Source of the DNA: Siphonodentalium dalli
Lineage: Eukaryota > Mollusca > Scaphopoda > Gadilida > Siphonodentaliidae
Assembly: GCA_032622095.1 (NCBI GenBank)
Contig: CP136068.1
Span: forward strand, 59,418,025-59,482,024
DNA: 64,000 nt
Direction: 5' to 3'
In this document: positions 46,904 through 59,708 of the stretch, piece after piece
How positions within the stretch are numbered: position 1 is the stretch's first letter
How the letters are laid out: every line of letters begins with the position of its first letter
Notes under the pieces: model-generated
What the model was told of the DNA's origin: nothing
The model's database searches: none
Seen by the model: only the letters and a program-made list of their open reading frames with translations
Made by a program: the position numbers and the translations under genes

Positions 46904-49290
46904 AATAGCATTGATGAGCTAAGAAGTAGTATCAGCTTAGAAGATAATATACCGGGTATGTAGGAAAATTAATACACAGGGGTACTGTAACATGACCCAT
47001 GGATTGTCGTGGGATAGGTGCTGTGTTTCTCAGATGATTTTAAAGTGGCACTAATAATTAGCAATAAAGAGTGTTTGTCATCAGCTTAGAATATATGTAG
47101 GGGGAACTGTCTCAGGTGTCCCATGGAATAGGTGCGGCAAATCAAAGAGACACTAATAATTCGCTTGGATGACTTGTAGGCACAATAATTATTTAACCCT
47201 CATTAAAGCAAACTCCAGTATCCCAGCTACAGTAGTACTAGTAGTTACTACTGTTTATTTTTAATGTTGACAACAATGCTTTTAGATGTCAGCAAAAATT
47301 TACATGGTTGTACTCGATAGATCAAACTGCTTGGCATAAAAAAGGACTGTTGGTCGTTCCTTTTATATAGCAGTTCAAACTCCATGAAAAGAAGCCATAG
47401 TACTTACAATGCAGCATACACTTGATCAATTGATTAGTTGTGCAACCACACTTTTTTAAATCATGTCTGTATTGTGTACCGGTATGTATTATTGTATACT
47501 TAAAGTGCTTTATTTTCTATTTTCAGGGATATTTTGGATCTACATCCTGCTTATCACACATATAACTATATCAACTATCAGAAGTTCAACTCTGTGATCT
47601 GACATTTACTGGTTCTGAATACATTTTGAAAAGGCATCAGACAATTTTTTTGGACAGGTGTAAAATTAAAATTCACAATCAGAGATTAAATGGAACTGTT
47701 GTATCCTGACTGATGACACAAATGTCAAATCCACTATTTTCTGTTAACTCTCTTCTTGGAATGTTATTCAAACACAAAGACAATATCAACACCAAGGACA
47801 CAAACTTTTAATAACTTGCAACTTCAGCTTCCTTATAATACTACTAGAAAAGGAAATGATGAGAAAACAGGAAATACATCATCTATTCTAAATTATATTG
47901 GAGGTAGTCATGTGTGCAGTGGATACTTTTGGGGTGGAGGCATACATGTGTAATATGTGCACACGGTATAGTGATTCTTGACCTGAGGTAACAAGGAATT
48001 CACTCCAGGAAGCTGATGTGTATTTATTTATTCAGTGCAAAACATCTTATGAAAGTACAGGGTATTGATCCACTTGTTCTAAGGAAAATATACACTGCTT
48101 CAATTCTGGAGAATGTAAATCTTGTTCTATTACATTTGGAAAGTGTCATAATTTACACTTGAAGGTGGCTGTGCATATATGTCTAACAGAAAGTGTAATG
48201 AACAGACATGAAGACTCCTGGGTGATGTGATTGCCTTCTGATTAATAAAATATTGCGCCAACAGTATGATCATATTATTTGAACTAAATCCAAATTCACC
48301 AATAAGGAATAATGGAATATATTGTTATTAGAATGAGATACTGCCATCATACCTGTTGGTATTTATTCATTCTTGCCACATTTGTCATGTTCCAGGGATC
48401 AGGGTGTGCAATAAAGAGAGGATCTACAACGAGTCCCCAGTTTATAGCGGAATTTACAAAACGAGTCCAGAAAATTAGAACTGGACCAGCCTTTGTTGAG
48501 GTCCTGACCTAATGTAGTGGACGGGTTTTTGTAGATTCTGCTATAGCCTATACTTGACGAGTTATAGATTATATTTATTACATGATCCAAAGCCTCGACA
48601 AAACCTACTTAAATCAACAAATGGACACTAAACTAACATCGGCTTCTATACGACATCGGATGACTTTTCATGTAACTGTGCATTGTTTGCGCGTGTAAAC
48701 AATAGTCCCAGATAAATAAGGACACTTTGATGTATTTAATGGTGTATATATAATGACATAACTTTTCAAACTCTTAATGATTATAGCTGGTTGGAAAAAA
48801 TATTGGAAGGCATAATATATGGAGTGTAAATAGAAGACATACCGGAAGTCAAGGGTCACCTGGCACTATTTCCTGTTATTAAACGAACGTTTAATATCAC
48901 AATTTATCACATAATTAACTCACAAACCCAGGTTAATAATTATTGGTAAGACACACGTGTACTATTAGCACGTGCGATGACGTCACGCAATTATTTGAAT
49001 GACTTGCGATTGCTGACGTTTATGATAGTTTTCTTCGATGAATACTTCGCGTTTATTTGATCATGTGATAAAAGGTATATCAAACTCATTCTACTTCATA
49101 CGTAATTTATCAACCTCTGACATCCACTAAATTCTATTTGAGTCTCGGTGAACCTCGGCTCAAATCGAATTTAGTTATCTCGATTGATAGATTCCGTACA
49201 CAATATAAACTCATGTGCGATCCTCTACATACAAATATTTACTATAATTTTGCCTTACATACATCGGGGTACATGTACTACTATAGCTAT
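46904..49290. other. Unassigned sequence
   Basis: No gene supported. Small plus-strand frames at 47,756-47,953 and 48,312-48,512 have no recognisable domain. Confidence 0.4.
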
Positions 49291-50539
49291 ATAAGTTCGT
49301 GAAACATGACTGCAAACAGCAATTATTATGTTCAATTAGACATTCAAAGAAAGAACATACATCGGTGCTATGGCCCCAAGTTTATGAAACTACTGCGATT
49401 CCATAACAATAACGCATGAGGTATTTCACTGTTCGTGCAGAAAATTGTGCTATCTTTGCGCATTTGCACTCATATGGTAAACTGACGACATGAACACACA
49501 TAATCAGTTGTGTGTATATATGGCATACCAACGTTTCATATTGATATACCGGTAGTGGCACATGCGTACATATGCTTGCGATATACACGATGGCAAGAGT
49601 CTGCTAATTTGGTCATTTCTATTCTTAACAATGTGTTCCAGACTCGTGATGTTTCAATATTTTGGGAGGTGTGTCCATACGGTTGTGACGTTGATGAACA
49701 CGTCCTGGCATATGGACTGAAAGATCCTTTATTGATGCAGTAGTGCTGTGGAAAATGATTGACGTATTTACTCAGTACAACCAAAATAAAACTACAACTT
49801 TAGGATCGTGGCAGTCTAGTAATAACTAGACCAAGGTTTCCTTACAGTCAACTCTCAACGTAAGTTGAAAGTAATGAAAGTTAGGTCTAGTTTTAATAAG
49901 ACTGGCATCGTGGTATAGCAGTAATTGGTAGCAGTGTTCTCAGCTCTACTTGGTATGATTGTGATTTGATATTGACGGTTTGTGGTGTCAGTTATATTTA
50001 AGCAGGCACCGGTAGCTACAAGCAATTGCATTAAAAGCTATCATTACGTCATTGCACTTTTCAGATAAACTGACGACACGAGCACACACATGCGGTTTTG
50101 TATAACATATTTCATACCAAGCAAGTGATATTGATATGATGGCAAGTGCTTTCATATGCTTGCGACATACAATATGGAAATAGTCAGTCTACCCATTAGT
50201 GGCAGGAATTTCAATGGTGGCTATTACTTAATTTCACAACGCTTTCCATAGTTGGGTATGTCGATATTCCAGAAGGGACGCCCATATGGTTGCGACATTG
50301 ATCAACTCATACTAGAATTTAGACTGAAAATCCTTTATTGGTGTACCAGCGCAGTGTGAAAATGTGTGATGTGAGAGCACATTAAAATATATAATACGGC
50401 CTTAGACTTGTGACATAACCAGTAATTGTGTACAGTGTTCTCAACGCTATCTGCTATTAGAGTTTTGATGCTGATAATGCATGGTGTCTATTAAATTTAA
50501 CAATTTCATGACTTGAGTTTCCGGAAATATTACGAAAAA

Positions 50540-50605
50540 CCCTGTGCCAACGCATTATCTTACATGCACGAGGCTTCCCATATAAGAGAAAGCACTGGAA
50601 CATGG
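50540..50605. repeat. Hairpin related to the 7.3-kb and 46.8-kb MITE core
   Basis: 'ccctgtgccaacgcattatc' and 'tataagagaaagcactgg' are a mutated form of the same imperfect inverted repeat. Confidence 0.5.
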
Positions 50606-52245
50606 TCTTTAATACCACAACAATGCAGTTCCCAGCATTAAAAGGATAAACAAATATTGCAGGAAAAATACAAACAGTCACTAAAATACTTAAAATTTCC
50701 AGGTTGTCTGATTAAATCTATGAGTTTAAATCGTTATATGTATTTGGCACTTTCATGGAAGAAACCGCGTTGAGCAATTAACATCCATAATGCAGGGATG
50801 TAGAGACACTTGTGGGGAAGGGTCAGTTAGAATATGCCGTTCCAATGTGTGATTAACAGCCGCATATGTGTGTTAGTTCCCCCTGGTATATGACATACTT
50901 GCATACGCCGCGTAAGGATAACAGTTTATATTTGACTGATCGTGCGATCATTACGCGACTGCACTCGTCCGATATGCGACAACAGTAACTCGCACGTGCG
51001 ATTTTGTGTATATATTCCGTACCAAGCGTGCGATATTTATGTCGTGTCAAGTGCGTCCATATGCGTGCGACATACAGTATATGACAATAGTTTGACATTC
51101 CGTTAGTGGTATACTATGTTCAATTGTGGTTAATTCTTAATTTCACATTGCATGCGTTCTAGAGTTGGGATACGTCGATATTCCGAAGGGGCGCTCACAT
51201 GGTTGCGACATCGATTAATGGATCCTGGAATATGGAGTGAACATTGCTTTATTGACGTAGTAGCGAAGTGTACAAAAAATAAAGCCTTAAAATGTTTACA
51301 CAACCAGTAATTGGGTACAGTATTCTCGACTACGTGTATGACTGAATGTTGGTGCTGATGGGGTTTGGTGTCCGTATTATTTTGAAGCAGATATGACAAT
51401 TATCGCAAGAAAATACAAATGAAGTTACTAAAATGCAGGTTTTATGGTTAAATCTATGCGCTTTGTTCTACCTGAAATTGAGCACTTTCACTCAAGAAAC
51501 AGTGTTAGGCAACATCTAACTTGAAGGAATATAGGGACATCGGTGGGGAAGAGTCAGTTAGAATATATCGATCGAGCGTGTGGTAAACAGACCCAGTTGC
51601 ATGTTTGTTACTGGCCGATAGTGTATGATAATCATGCACGCATTCGTCTTTTAATGAGAACAATAATGTTTTTTGGCAGATTGTGCTATCCTGCGCCATT
51701 GAACTCGTCCGATATACTGACAACAGTAACACACACGCGTAGTTTTGTGTATATATTCCATACCAAGCATGCGACATTGATATCGTGTCATAAGTGCATC
51801 CACATGCTTGCGACATACACTAGTTATGGCAATAGTCTGTCCAACCGGTAGTGGGAAATTGTATTTAATCGTGGATACTTCTTAATTTCACATTGCGTTC
51901 CGAAGTTGATCAACATATCCTGGTATATATTGACTGAAAATTGCTTTATTGACGTAGTAGCAGTGTACACATTATTTATGTAGGAACGCTTTACACACAA
52001 ACAAATAACGATTATATAACGGTGTGACATAACCTGTATTTGGGTACAATATTTTGGACTCTGGTATGACTGAAATATCCATGCGTGCATATGCTTGCGA
52101 CATATACTGTGACATGGGTCTGTCAATCCGTTAATGTCACTATGTTCAATCGTGCCAGTTAGTTCTGAATGTCACACCTGTGTTCTTTAGTTGGGATATG
52201 GGACGAGCACCCATATGCTTGCGACATGACTGTAACAGGACTTGT

Positions 52246-52500
52246 TTCTTCGGATTGTGAACTGTACTATACTGTATGACGTCACCATGTGCTCACACAA
52301 TTCCCTCCAACTTATGCAAATAAGCATTTCTATCTCAGATTTGAATAGACGTTGGATATTTTCGGACTACATGACTTAGCTGTGTAGCAACACACCATGA
52401 GCTATACAGCACACCCTGTAATCACTCCACATGTAGTGCAGAATTTCAACACACAACTTGGAGCATTTTGTAATGTAATTTTATTATATTTCCACGCTGT
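52246..52500 (+). repeat. Recent duplication, copy 1
   Basis: From 'cttcggattgtgaactgtac' to 'ttccacgctgt', nearly identical to 52,728-52,988; differences are a few substitutions and a 6-bp 'catgta' insertion in copy 2. Confidence 0.9.
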
Positions 52501-52727
52501 GTGTCAGTGTTCTATCAATATTTTGGACTCTGGTATGACTGAATTTTGGGCATTATGTGCATGCCTGCGTCGCGTAAGGATGACACTTAAGGTTGCAATC
52601 GTTCGATATATACTGATACCAGTAACATACGCGTGCGGTTTTGTGTATGTATCCCACATATTGATATAGTGTCAAATGCATGCGTTCATATGCTTGCGAC
52701 ATATACTGTGACATGGGTCTGTCAATC

Positions 52728-52988
52728 TTCTTCGGATTGTGAACTGTACTATACTGTATGACGCCACCGTGTGCTCACACAATTCCCTCCAACTTATGCA
52801 AATAAGCATTTCTATCTCAGATTTGAATAGACGTTGGCTATTTTCGGCCCACATGACTTACATGTAGCTGTGTAGCAACACACCATGAGCTATACAGCAC
52901 ACCCTGTAATCACGCCACATGTAGTGCAGAATTTCAACACACAACTTGGAGCATTTTGTAATGTAATTGTATTATATTTCCACGCTGT
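52728..52988 (+). repeat. Recent duplication, copy 2
   Basis: Same sequence as 52,246-52,500 at an offset of 482-488 bp. It carries the extra 'catgta' after 'acatgactta'. Confidence 0.9.
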
Positions 52989-53869
52989 CAAGCAGACCAG
53001 ATCTTCGGTGTTACCAGTAAACGCATCGAGTAAAAATGTTGTGAAAATGTGAACAGTGTCGCACAAAAGAACACCTCTTCGAAAGTTCTATTTGAACACA
53101 GGAAGAAATGTCATTATTTCCCTTTATCTTTGTCACATCAATTTCGTCGACTAATTTCGATACCGGTGTAATTCAAAAGCGGTAATTATTATAAATGTAT
53201 TTCGTATCGCAAACTGCCAGATTTAATCTACGTGGGCTTTATTACGTTTACGTATGGTCATATTATTCATTATATCTTATTGTAAGTTATAAATGTGTAA
53301 ACACTGTAACTCGTTATTTATAGAGTATTCAATCAGACGGCAGTCTTATACGTACGTAATTACATGATTAATTATATGTATACCATCAACAGAATTAATG
53401 CACCCACAGAAATGATCGACTTGCATAATATATGTAGCTTTGGATTGCTTTGTGGGACACTCAGGTGCAAGGAAATGGCTACTTTTAAGTGTCAAATAAC
53501 CAAATTTTCGCCCGACAGAACGAACCATGGTCGTCCTGTCGCGTTATGTGTTTCTCCAATACGGACTCATTTATTTCCCCCTGGCGGAAACCCTGATGTC
53601 CACTCGTAGGATTTGGCCTGTAATATCCGAGCTTCAGCGTGAACATAAACCGTTTAATTTCCAACACTAGACACTTATTCTATATATAATATCATTTAAT
53701 ATAATGCTGTATACATGTCATTGAACTTCTGTAACACCATTAAACTGATTAAAGCTACCATGACATTGATTAGTGTGACAATGACTTGCCCAAGTTTTAT
53801 ACGAGTGACACTGGCAGACGATTAGAAGGCACGAATACTTAAATACTATTCCCCGTGAAAAATAAAATG
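52989..53869. other. Unassigned sequence
   Basis: No gene or repeat recognised. Confidence 0.4.
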
Positions 53870-53945
53870 AAGTACCGCCCGCCCGCCCCTGTTTTTTTCC
53901 CTCATGTTACCCTAAACTCAGGTATTCTTCCTTTTGGCCTAATAG
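53870..53945 (-). repeat. Dispersed repeat, copy 4
   Basis: Complement of the 41,697 copy: 'gcccgcccgcccctg', 'gttaccctaaactcaggta', 'ccttttggcctaata'. Confidence 0.6.
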
Positions 53946-53971
53946 TACTCGTAGTAGTTAAATTGTTAATA

Positions 53972-56870
53972 CCGTAAACCGGGGTAACTTGAGACACCGG
54001 GGTGACTTGAGACAAAACAGGATGGTGCCATATTTCAGGCACTATAATCATTCTCTATTGTTCTTACATTCAAATAAATCTTATTTATTCTGATGACAGG
54101 TATATTTATTTGATAATAATCTATAAATAATGAGATGCAATTGAAAAAAAATGGAGCAACTGGTCTGTGAATTTCATTGATTTTTTTTCGCAAAAATTTG
54201 ACCACTTGCAAACTTCCACTGCACCGCATACACCATGCGGACTATATGGAGATGAATATGACCAAGACTCCAGAAATATATATCTGATGTGTCAACAGAT
54301 TGTCATTTTATGTATGTAGTTACATATTTTATGCTTTCTAAGAAAAACATGATTTTCGACATACTCGGGGTGACTTGAAACAGTCACCCCGGATATGACC
54401 TATACATGCTATATATGGCTACATGTGCTATTTAGTTGCTAACTACTACAGTACATATCAGTTAATGCACATGATAAGTTGCACAAGTAAAATTGAATGA
54501 TAATCTACATGTAGCTGACTGACTGCAAGTACTACGATCACATGTTTATGGTTAGGGCTCATGTTGAATTAGGGTTAGAGCACCCTTTAGGGTCAAAGCC
54601 CACAACCTCGATCACAGGTTTAGGGTTATGGCTCATCTTTTATGGGCAAAGCGTATCCCCTCGATCACAGGATTAGGATATAACAGAGATACGAGTCTTG
54701 CATTGAGCCATGGATCCATAACGGAGATACGTGTCATGGAGCCATAAAGCCACGAAGCAACAGCTACACGAATACATACATCACCGTTATGGCGCCATTA
54801 CATAAACTTTCGTATCTTCGTTATGGAGACATGGCTCCAAGACTCGTATCTCCTTTATGGAGCCATGGCTCCACGGATACAAGACTTGTATCTTCGTTAT
54901 GTAGCCATGGACCATGGCTCCAAGACTCGTATCTCCGATAACCCTAACCCTAACCATGTGATTGAGGTGGTGGGCATTGACCCTAAAGGGTGCCCTAACC
55001 CAAAAGAAAACCCTAAGCCTTTACCTAGTTCAAGATGAGCCCTAAACCTAAACCTGTGATCGAGGGGACACGCTTTGCCCATAAAGGATGAGCCATAGCC
55101 TGTAATCGAGGGATGGAATTTCCCCATAGGGGTGAATCAAAACCCTAAACCTGTGATCGAGGGGATGGGATTTGACCCTAAAGGGTGCCCTAACCCTAAA
55201 GCAAACCCTAACTCTTTCACTAGATCAACACGAGCCCTAACCACAAACCAGTGATCGAGGGGATACGCTTTGCCCATAAAGGATGAGACCCTTTCCCTAA
55301 ACCTGTGATTGCGGTGGTTGGATTTGTCCTTAAAGTGTGAGCTCTAACCCTAAACCTGTGATCAAGAGGATACGCTTTGTCCATAAAGGATGAACACTAA
55401 CCCTAAACCTGTGATCGAGGGGGTGAGATTTGACCCTAAAGGGTGCCCTAACGGTTAACCCTAAAGCAAACCATAACCCTTTCACTATAGTTCAACATGA
55501 GCCCTATATTATAACCCTAAGCCTAAATTATTTGATGTAGCCATATGGAATTCATGAATATTTAAAAGAATGCTACTCCAGACAGAACTTTGACATGTAG
55601 CACTGAATGCACGGAACGGGCTGGATGGATCTAATACGGTAGCGAATCAGTGATCTCGCTTATTGGTGGGGAAGCGTTCAGACAATAAGTTATACAAATG
55701 GTCCATGTGTTTGTTGAAGTTGTTATCTGAGCATTTTCTTTGGCCACTACTCGGCAATGAGTATTCAGTAAAGAAAGTGTTATTAAAAGCCACTTAAAGA
55801 TACGGTTGGCCTTGGCGGTGGGTATCCTGTGAAAATATTTCCACCCGTCAAAAACCGCCACAAACAGAAAGAACATCAAAATGTAGACAGACTTTGTCCG
55901 TATACAAATAAGAAATATCGCATATAAACTGTATGGTATTGACATATGTTTTACCATTGTTATGTAAACAAAGGCATAAAAAGTTACTTTACTGGTGTTT
56001 GTTTATATTATGATGGTAAACATAAAGAGCGTTCTTTGTTGGTGAATTCCTTATATGGAATTAATAAAGAGCGTTTATGCCATTTATGTGTGATTAGTCA
56101 GTAGCATTCTGCTGTCTTCTGTAACACAATCATACTCTTGCTTAGGTAAAATATAGTAGGTCTTGATGATAACATGCTGTTTACGCGATGGTCATGGTAT
56201 ATATGAAAGAAACTGTATGCGTTTTAATGTTTTTCTGTTTACGGTGATTGGAACAAATGTGAATATTTTCGACAACAAAGGCCGCACGTGCCTTTAAGCG
56301 TCATCCAGTTTGTTCTCTTATATATTTCTTGAAGTGTTTATAATAATCCTGAAATAATAGGTAAGGTATACTATTTGTTTTCTAAGATGACAAGTAGTAC
56401 GAACATGCCGATCCATTAAATTATTGCTGTTCCTATTTCAGCATCACATGATACAATGGCACTGCATTCTAATATCGACACATGATTATTAATATACAGC
56501 CTGGATAGTGGTGTATAGCAAATATACATTGCTAAAATCTAAATTATAATTCTTATTAAAGTAATCTTTCTCTGTTGCATCATTATCTGTCTGTCCTACT
56601 ACTGGAGTCAAATTGGGGCAGTGGAACAAGATATTATATGAGTTTAGGAGGCATCTGTCTCAAGTCACCCCATTGCCGGGGTGACTTGAGACACCCGTTC
56701 AGGCCACTATTTTTGCCATATACAATGCTACAACAGGTTAGAACTATTAGAGATCAATAGCTGAGAGGTTGTTTGAGAAGTGTCAAGTGATGTGGCTAGG
56801 GTCCAAAACATTTATTTCAAGTTAGCTTTAAAATACCCTCAAAACTGTCTCAAGTTACCCCGGTTTACGG
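53972..56870. mobile_element. 2.9-kb TIR element with TA flanks and sub-terminal ggggtgacttgagac repeats
   Basis: Left end CCGTAAACCGGGGTAACTTG (53,972 on) and right end CAAGTTACCCCGGTTTACGG (to 56,870) are perfect inverted repeats, extended by GAGACA / TGTCTC, with TA on both outer sides. The word GGGGTGACTTGAGAC or its complement recurs at 54,010, near 54,366 (one change), 56,657 and 56,678. These are candidate transposase-binding repeats. No transposase frame was recognised. The interior contains the telomere-like inverted minisatellite. Superfamily not assigned; the TA flank is compatible with Tc1/mariner-like elements. Confidence 0.75.
54540..55530. repeat. Telomere-like inverted minisatellite
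   Basis: 54,540-54,680 reads 'gggttagggctcat', 'cctcgatcacaggtttaggg'; 54,940-55,530 reads the complement ('accctaaacctgtgatcgag', 'gggatacgctttgcccataa', 'ccctaaagggtgccctaacc') in seven or more degenerate units of about 60-70 bp. Between them, 'ggagatacgagtcttg' (54,683) pairs with 'caagactcgtatctcc' (54,838 and 54,920). CCCTAA-like words are interspersed but not a pure telomere array. Confidence 0.8.
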
Positions 56871-57206
56871 TACCGGTACCACCTTACTGTCAATATTCTA
56901 TCATGGTTAGTTTCAAAATCATAACGTTAATTGTTATTACTATTTGTGTGTATTGTACATGTACATCAGTCATCAATTAACAAACTTAAGCAGAGCCTGG
57001 TTGAATATCTACCATATATGGTAGGTTATTCCCATCTTAAACTAGTTAAAGGCGCTGTTGATGTCATTTGACATTGAGACATCCAATGGCAATGCTATTA
57101 GTATTATGCTATTTTGCATGCGAACTAGTACACCCTACAATAGCTTATCATTACCACTCGGGACAGTGGGTGTTTTTCCTCAATTAATTGAATTTCTTGT
57201 TATTGT
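56871..57206. other. Unassigned sequence
   Basis: No gene. A short frame at 57,058-57,243 runs into the dispersed repeat. Confidence 0.4.
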
Positions 57207-57360
57207 TGCAATTGAACACGAAACGAGCGGTGACATGGTTTGATGGGAGATGGGTGGGCTCAGTATAGCTTTCCCTACTTGTCAATTATATTAATAAGTA
57301 GTGGTGGTGACATCTGTTTTCGGGTTTTGTGACAAGTTTCCAACAACTGTGATACAGACA
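57207..57360 (+). repeat. Dispersed repeat, second copy (see 22,421-22,574)
   Basis: 'tgcaattgaacacgaaacga', 'ggtttgatgggagatgggtg' and 'gacaagtttccaacaactgt' match the complement of the 22.4-kb copy with few changes. Confidence 0.75.
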
Positions 57361-57663
57361 GGTGCAGCACAAACATAAAAAGTGACCCTTTAGTGGCTTT
57401 ACTGCAAGAATCTTGAATGACTGTATAATATTATTAATGAAGTATCCATGAAAAGTTTTATACCGTTTCTCCTGTCCTGGTTAACTATACTTATATACGA
57501 TTTTATAAAGCTTTTGTCGTTGTTCTTATGACTGCTTTGGCTCTAAAGTCAATTCAGTAGGCTAATTTAAACCATTAACGCTTCCTACCACTGCGTTCAA
57601 CAAAAACTCCGTCGACGAAATCGATCGTATGCTCCGTTTAAACTTCCGGTTTTAATTTGCCTA

Positions 57664-59315
57664 GGGACACACTAATAGTTGTAGTCCGAGCCCGAGACCG
57701 AATCCAGTAAAATGTGTAGTTGGGATTTTCAATTTCGTATATTGTCGTTAATATAATTCCAATAATGATGAATTTTGTTTTGTGGTAAGTTATGCAAATT
57801 ACAAATAATGAAAACTAAAAAGATAATTTGTAAGTCTTATATTTCAACTTTTATCGACATTTTTCGTTCTCCAGCACACTAAAAGTTGTAGTTGGAATCA
57901 GCCTAGCCAGCCGCCGAGTCGCTAATTAGCTGTTAATTGCTATTGTTAGGCGGCTAATTGGATTAAGTCAGTGGTGGGTCACATGAAGATCAAAGGGCAA
58001 GTAGTGGGAATAAAAACAAACAATGACTATTGTTTATTAAAGGTACTCAACCCGATAAAACTCCTCTCAATTACTATTTCAATGGCTTCGGGGGTCAAAA
58101 ATATTTGATTCGAGTCGAGGAAGTCACCCATCAAAGCTCAGATTTGTTAGATATCGATTTTAGAAATCTATTATTTTTCATTATCGGGAATTGTTTCTGG
58201 CCCAGAAGACAGTAAAAAAATCGTTGTTATTACCCACTTGACCATAGAGTTATCCATCCTTGTCTGTTTGAATATAATTTTGGCGTAAAATCTCGAGCAT
58301 GTTACCAAATTGACGGCAGTTATTGGTACTCATCTCGAGAACATAAGAATTTTCAAAAATCAATATCTAATAACTCTGAGCTTTGTTTGATGGGTTCCTC
58401 GACTCGAATCAAATATTTTTTACCCCCAAAGCCAAAGAAATAGTAATATAGGACCCTCTGATCGGATTGTTGTTGTTGGAATCTGTTGAGATGGGGACCC
58501 TCTTTACGGGTTGAGTACCTTTAAGCAATATATGAAGGTTTAGCAATTTTAAAGATTACACTTTAAATAGGAGAAAGTGTGTGGCCCTGAAAAGGGCCGT
58601 TTTTATCTTGCCTTCCATCTTCGCCATGAACTGCACCTGAAATTGTTCTTGGCATTCATGATGGCTTGGGTGGTCGTTGATATGCCTGGTTTGGTCACAC
58701 TGTCCCTGTATACCGGTGCCGGTTCTCTGGCTACACAAATGTGACAAATGTGTAAATATGTTCTTTACTACTGAATTGTTCTTTGTTCTATATGTATTTT
58801 ATGTATTTGTGTTACATGTAACTCTCCATATGATGGAGGATAGAAATAAAATATATATGTACAATCAGCTGCGACATCTTTAAAAAAAACACATTCCTGT
58901 GCGTGATATGATCACACTTGTAACAAGAAGTAACTGTATAAACAGTATTTTGATTATATTTCACTATACGTTGCAAACACTCTTGTCTTCACTCATAAAT
59001 CCATTGATTTGAGCCGCCAACATATTCCTAACAATAGCAATTAACAGCTAATTAGCGACTCGGCGGCTGGCTCGGCTGATTCCAACTACAACTTTTAGTG
59101 TGCTGGAGAACGAAAAATGTCGATAAAAGTTGAAATATAAGACTTACAAATTATCTTTTTAGTTTTTTTTTATTTGTAATTGGCATAACTTACCACAGAC
59201 CAAAAATTCATCACTATTGGAATTATATTAACGACAATAAACGAAATTGAAAATCCCAACTACACATTTTACTGGACTCGGGCTCGGGCTCGGACTACAA
59301 CTATTAGTGTGTCCC
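57664..59315. mobile_element. Long-TIR element with perfect 8-bp TSD (TTTGCCTA)
   Basis: Inverted arms of about 290 bp (57,664-57,950 and 59,025-59,315) begin GGGACACACTAATAGTTG and include a repeat of the motif near the inner part ('agcacactaaaagttgtag'), 'gccgagtcgctaattagctg' and 'aattgctattgttagg'. TTTGCCTA flanks both sides (57,656-57,663 and 59,316-59,323). An 8-bp TSD with long TIRs starting GG is compatible with Merlin-like or foldback elements; no transposase is present. It contains a younger MITE (58,041-58,520). Confidence 0.87.
58041..58520. mobile_element. TTAA-flanked MITE nested in the long-TIR element
   Basis: TIRs AGGTACTCAACCCG and CGGGTTGAGTACCT with TTAA at 58,037-58,040 and 58,521-58,524. 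Inner arms also pair ('aatatttgattcgagtcgag' with 'ctcgactcgaatcaaatatt'), so most of the 480 bp can fold back. TTAA with AGG tips resembles Kolobok-type or piggyBac-type MITEs. Confidence 0.82.
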
Positions 59316-59708
59316 TTTGCCTAGCGTACTTATGTTATTACGCCACCGTAGTGTGGTGTTTCTAGCTTTTGTTTTTTTTTATATCGCATGGTCGATCGAT
59401 AATTCACTGGGTGATTGTACAGGGCGAATGCATTGTGGGGCTTTTATTTATTTATAGAGTTGGAAATTCCGTTTATTTAAAAGTCGGAACTACGCGACCA
59501 GTAGGCCAAGTCCAGTAAAACGGTTCGTTGTAGGTGCTGGTTGTTATTGTTATTTTAACGGAATTCTGAGTTGGTCATTCGCGAAACCAATATATTTTAT
59601 ATTCTATAATTAAAACCGTGGGTATATAATATATGATCCTCTTTATGGATATTGTAGGAAGGTAAATTTAGCTAAAGCGGTGGGATATCTTGCAAGACAA
59701 CACATTTC

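Larger units (their letters stand above)
49300..52990. repeat. Degenerate long-period tandem array
   Basis: The phrases 'gttttgtgtatatattcc', 'taccaagc(g/a)tgcga', 'catatg.(t/g)tgcgacatac' and '(a/g)ttgggatatg..gatattcc' recur in the same order near 49.5, 50.1, 51.0, 51.75, 52.1 and 52.65 kb. Copies are diverged and vary in length (about 400-900 bp). Many small open frames follow the repeat and are not genes. Confidence 0.65.

Noticed and set aside
54940-55530. Genuine telomere end
   Set aside because: CCCTAA words are sparse and embedded in longer units, orientation flips, and the array lies within a TIR element.
55631-55957. 108-codon minus-strand frame as transposase of the 54-57 kb element
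   Set aside because: The translation is hydrophobic and AT-driven, without any DDE-like or DNA-binding motif.
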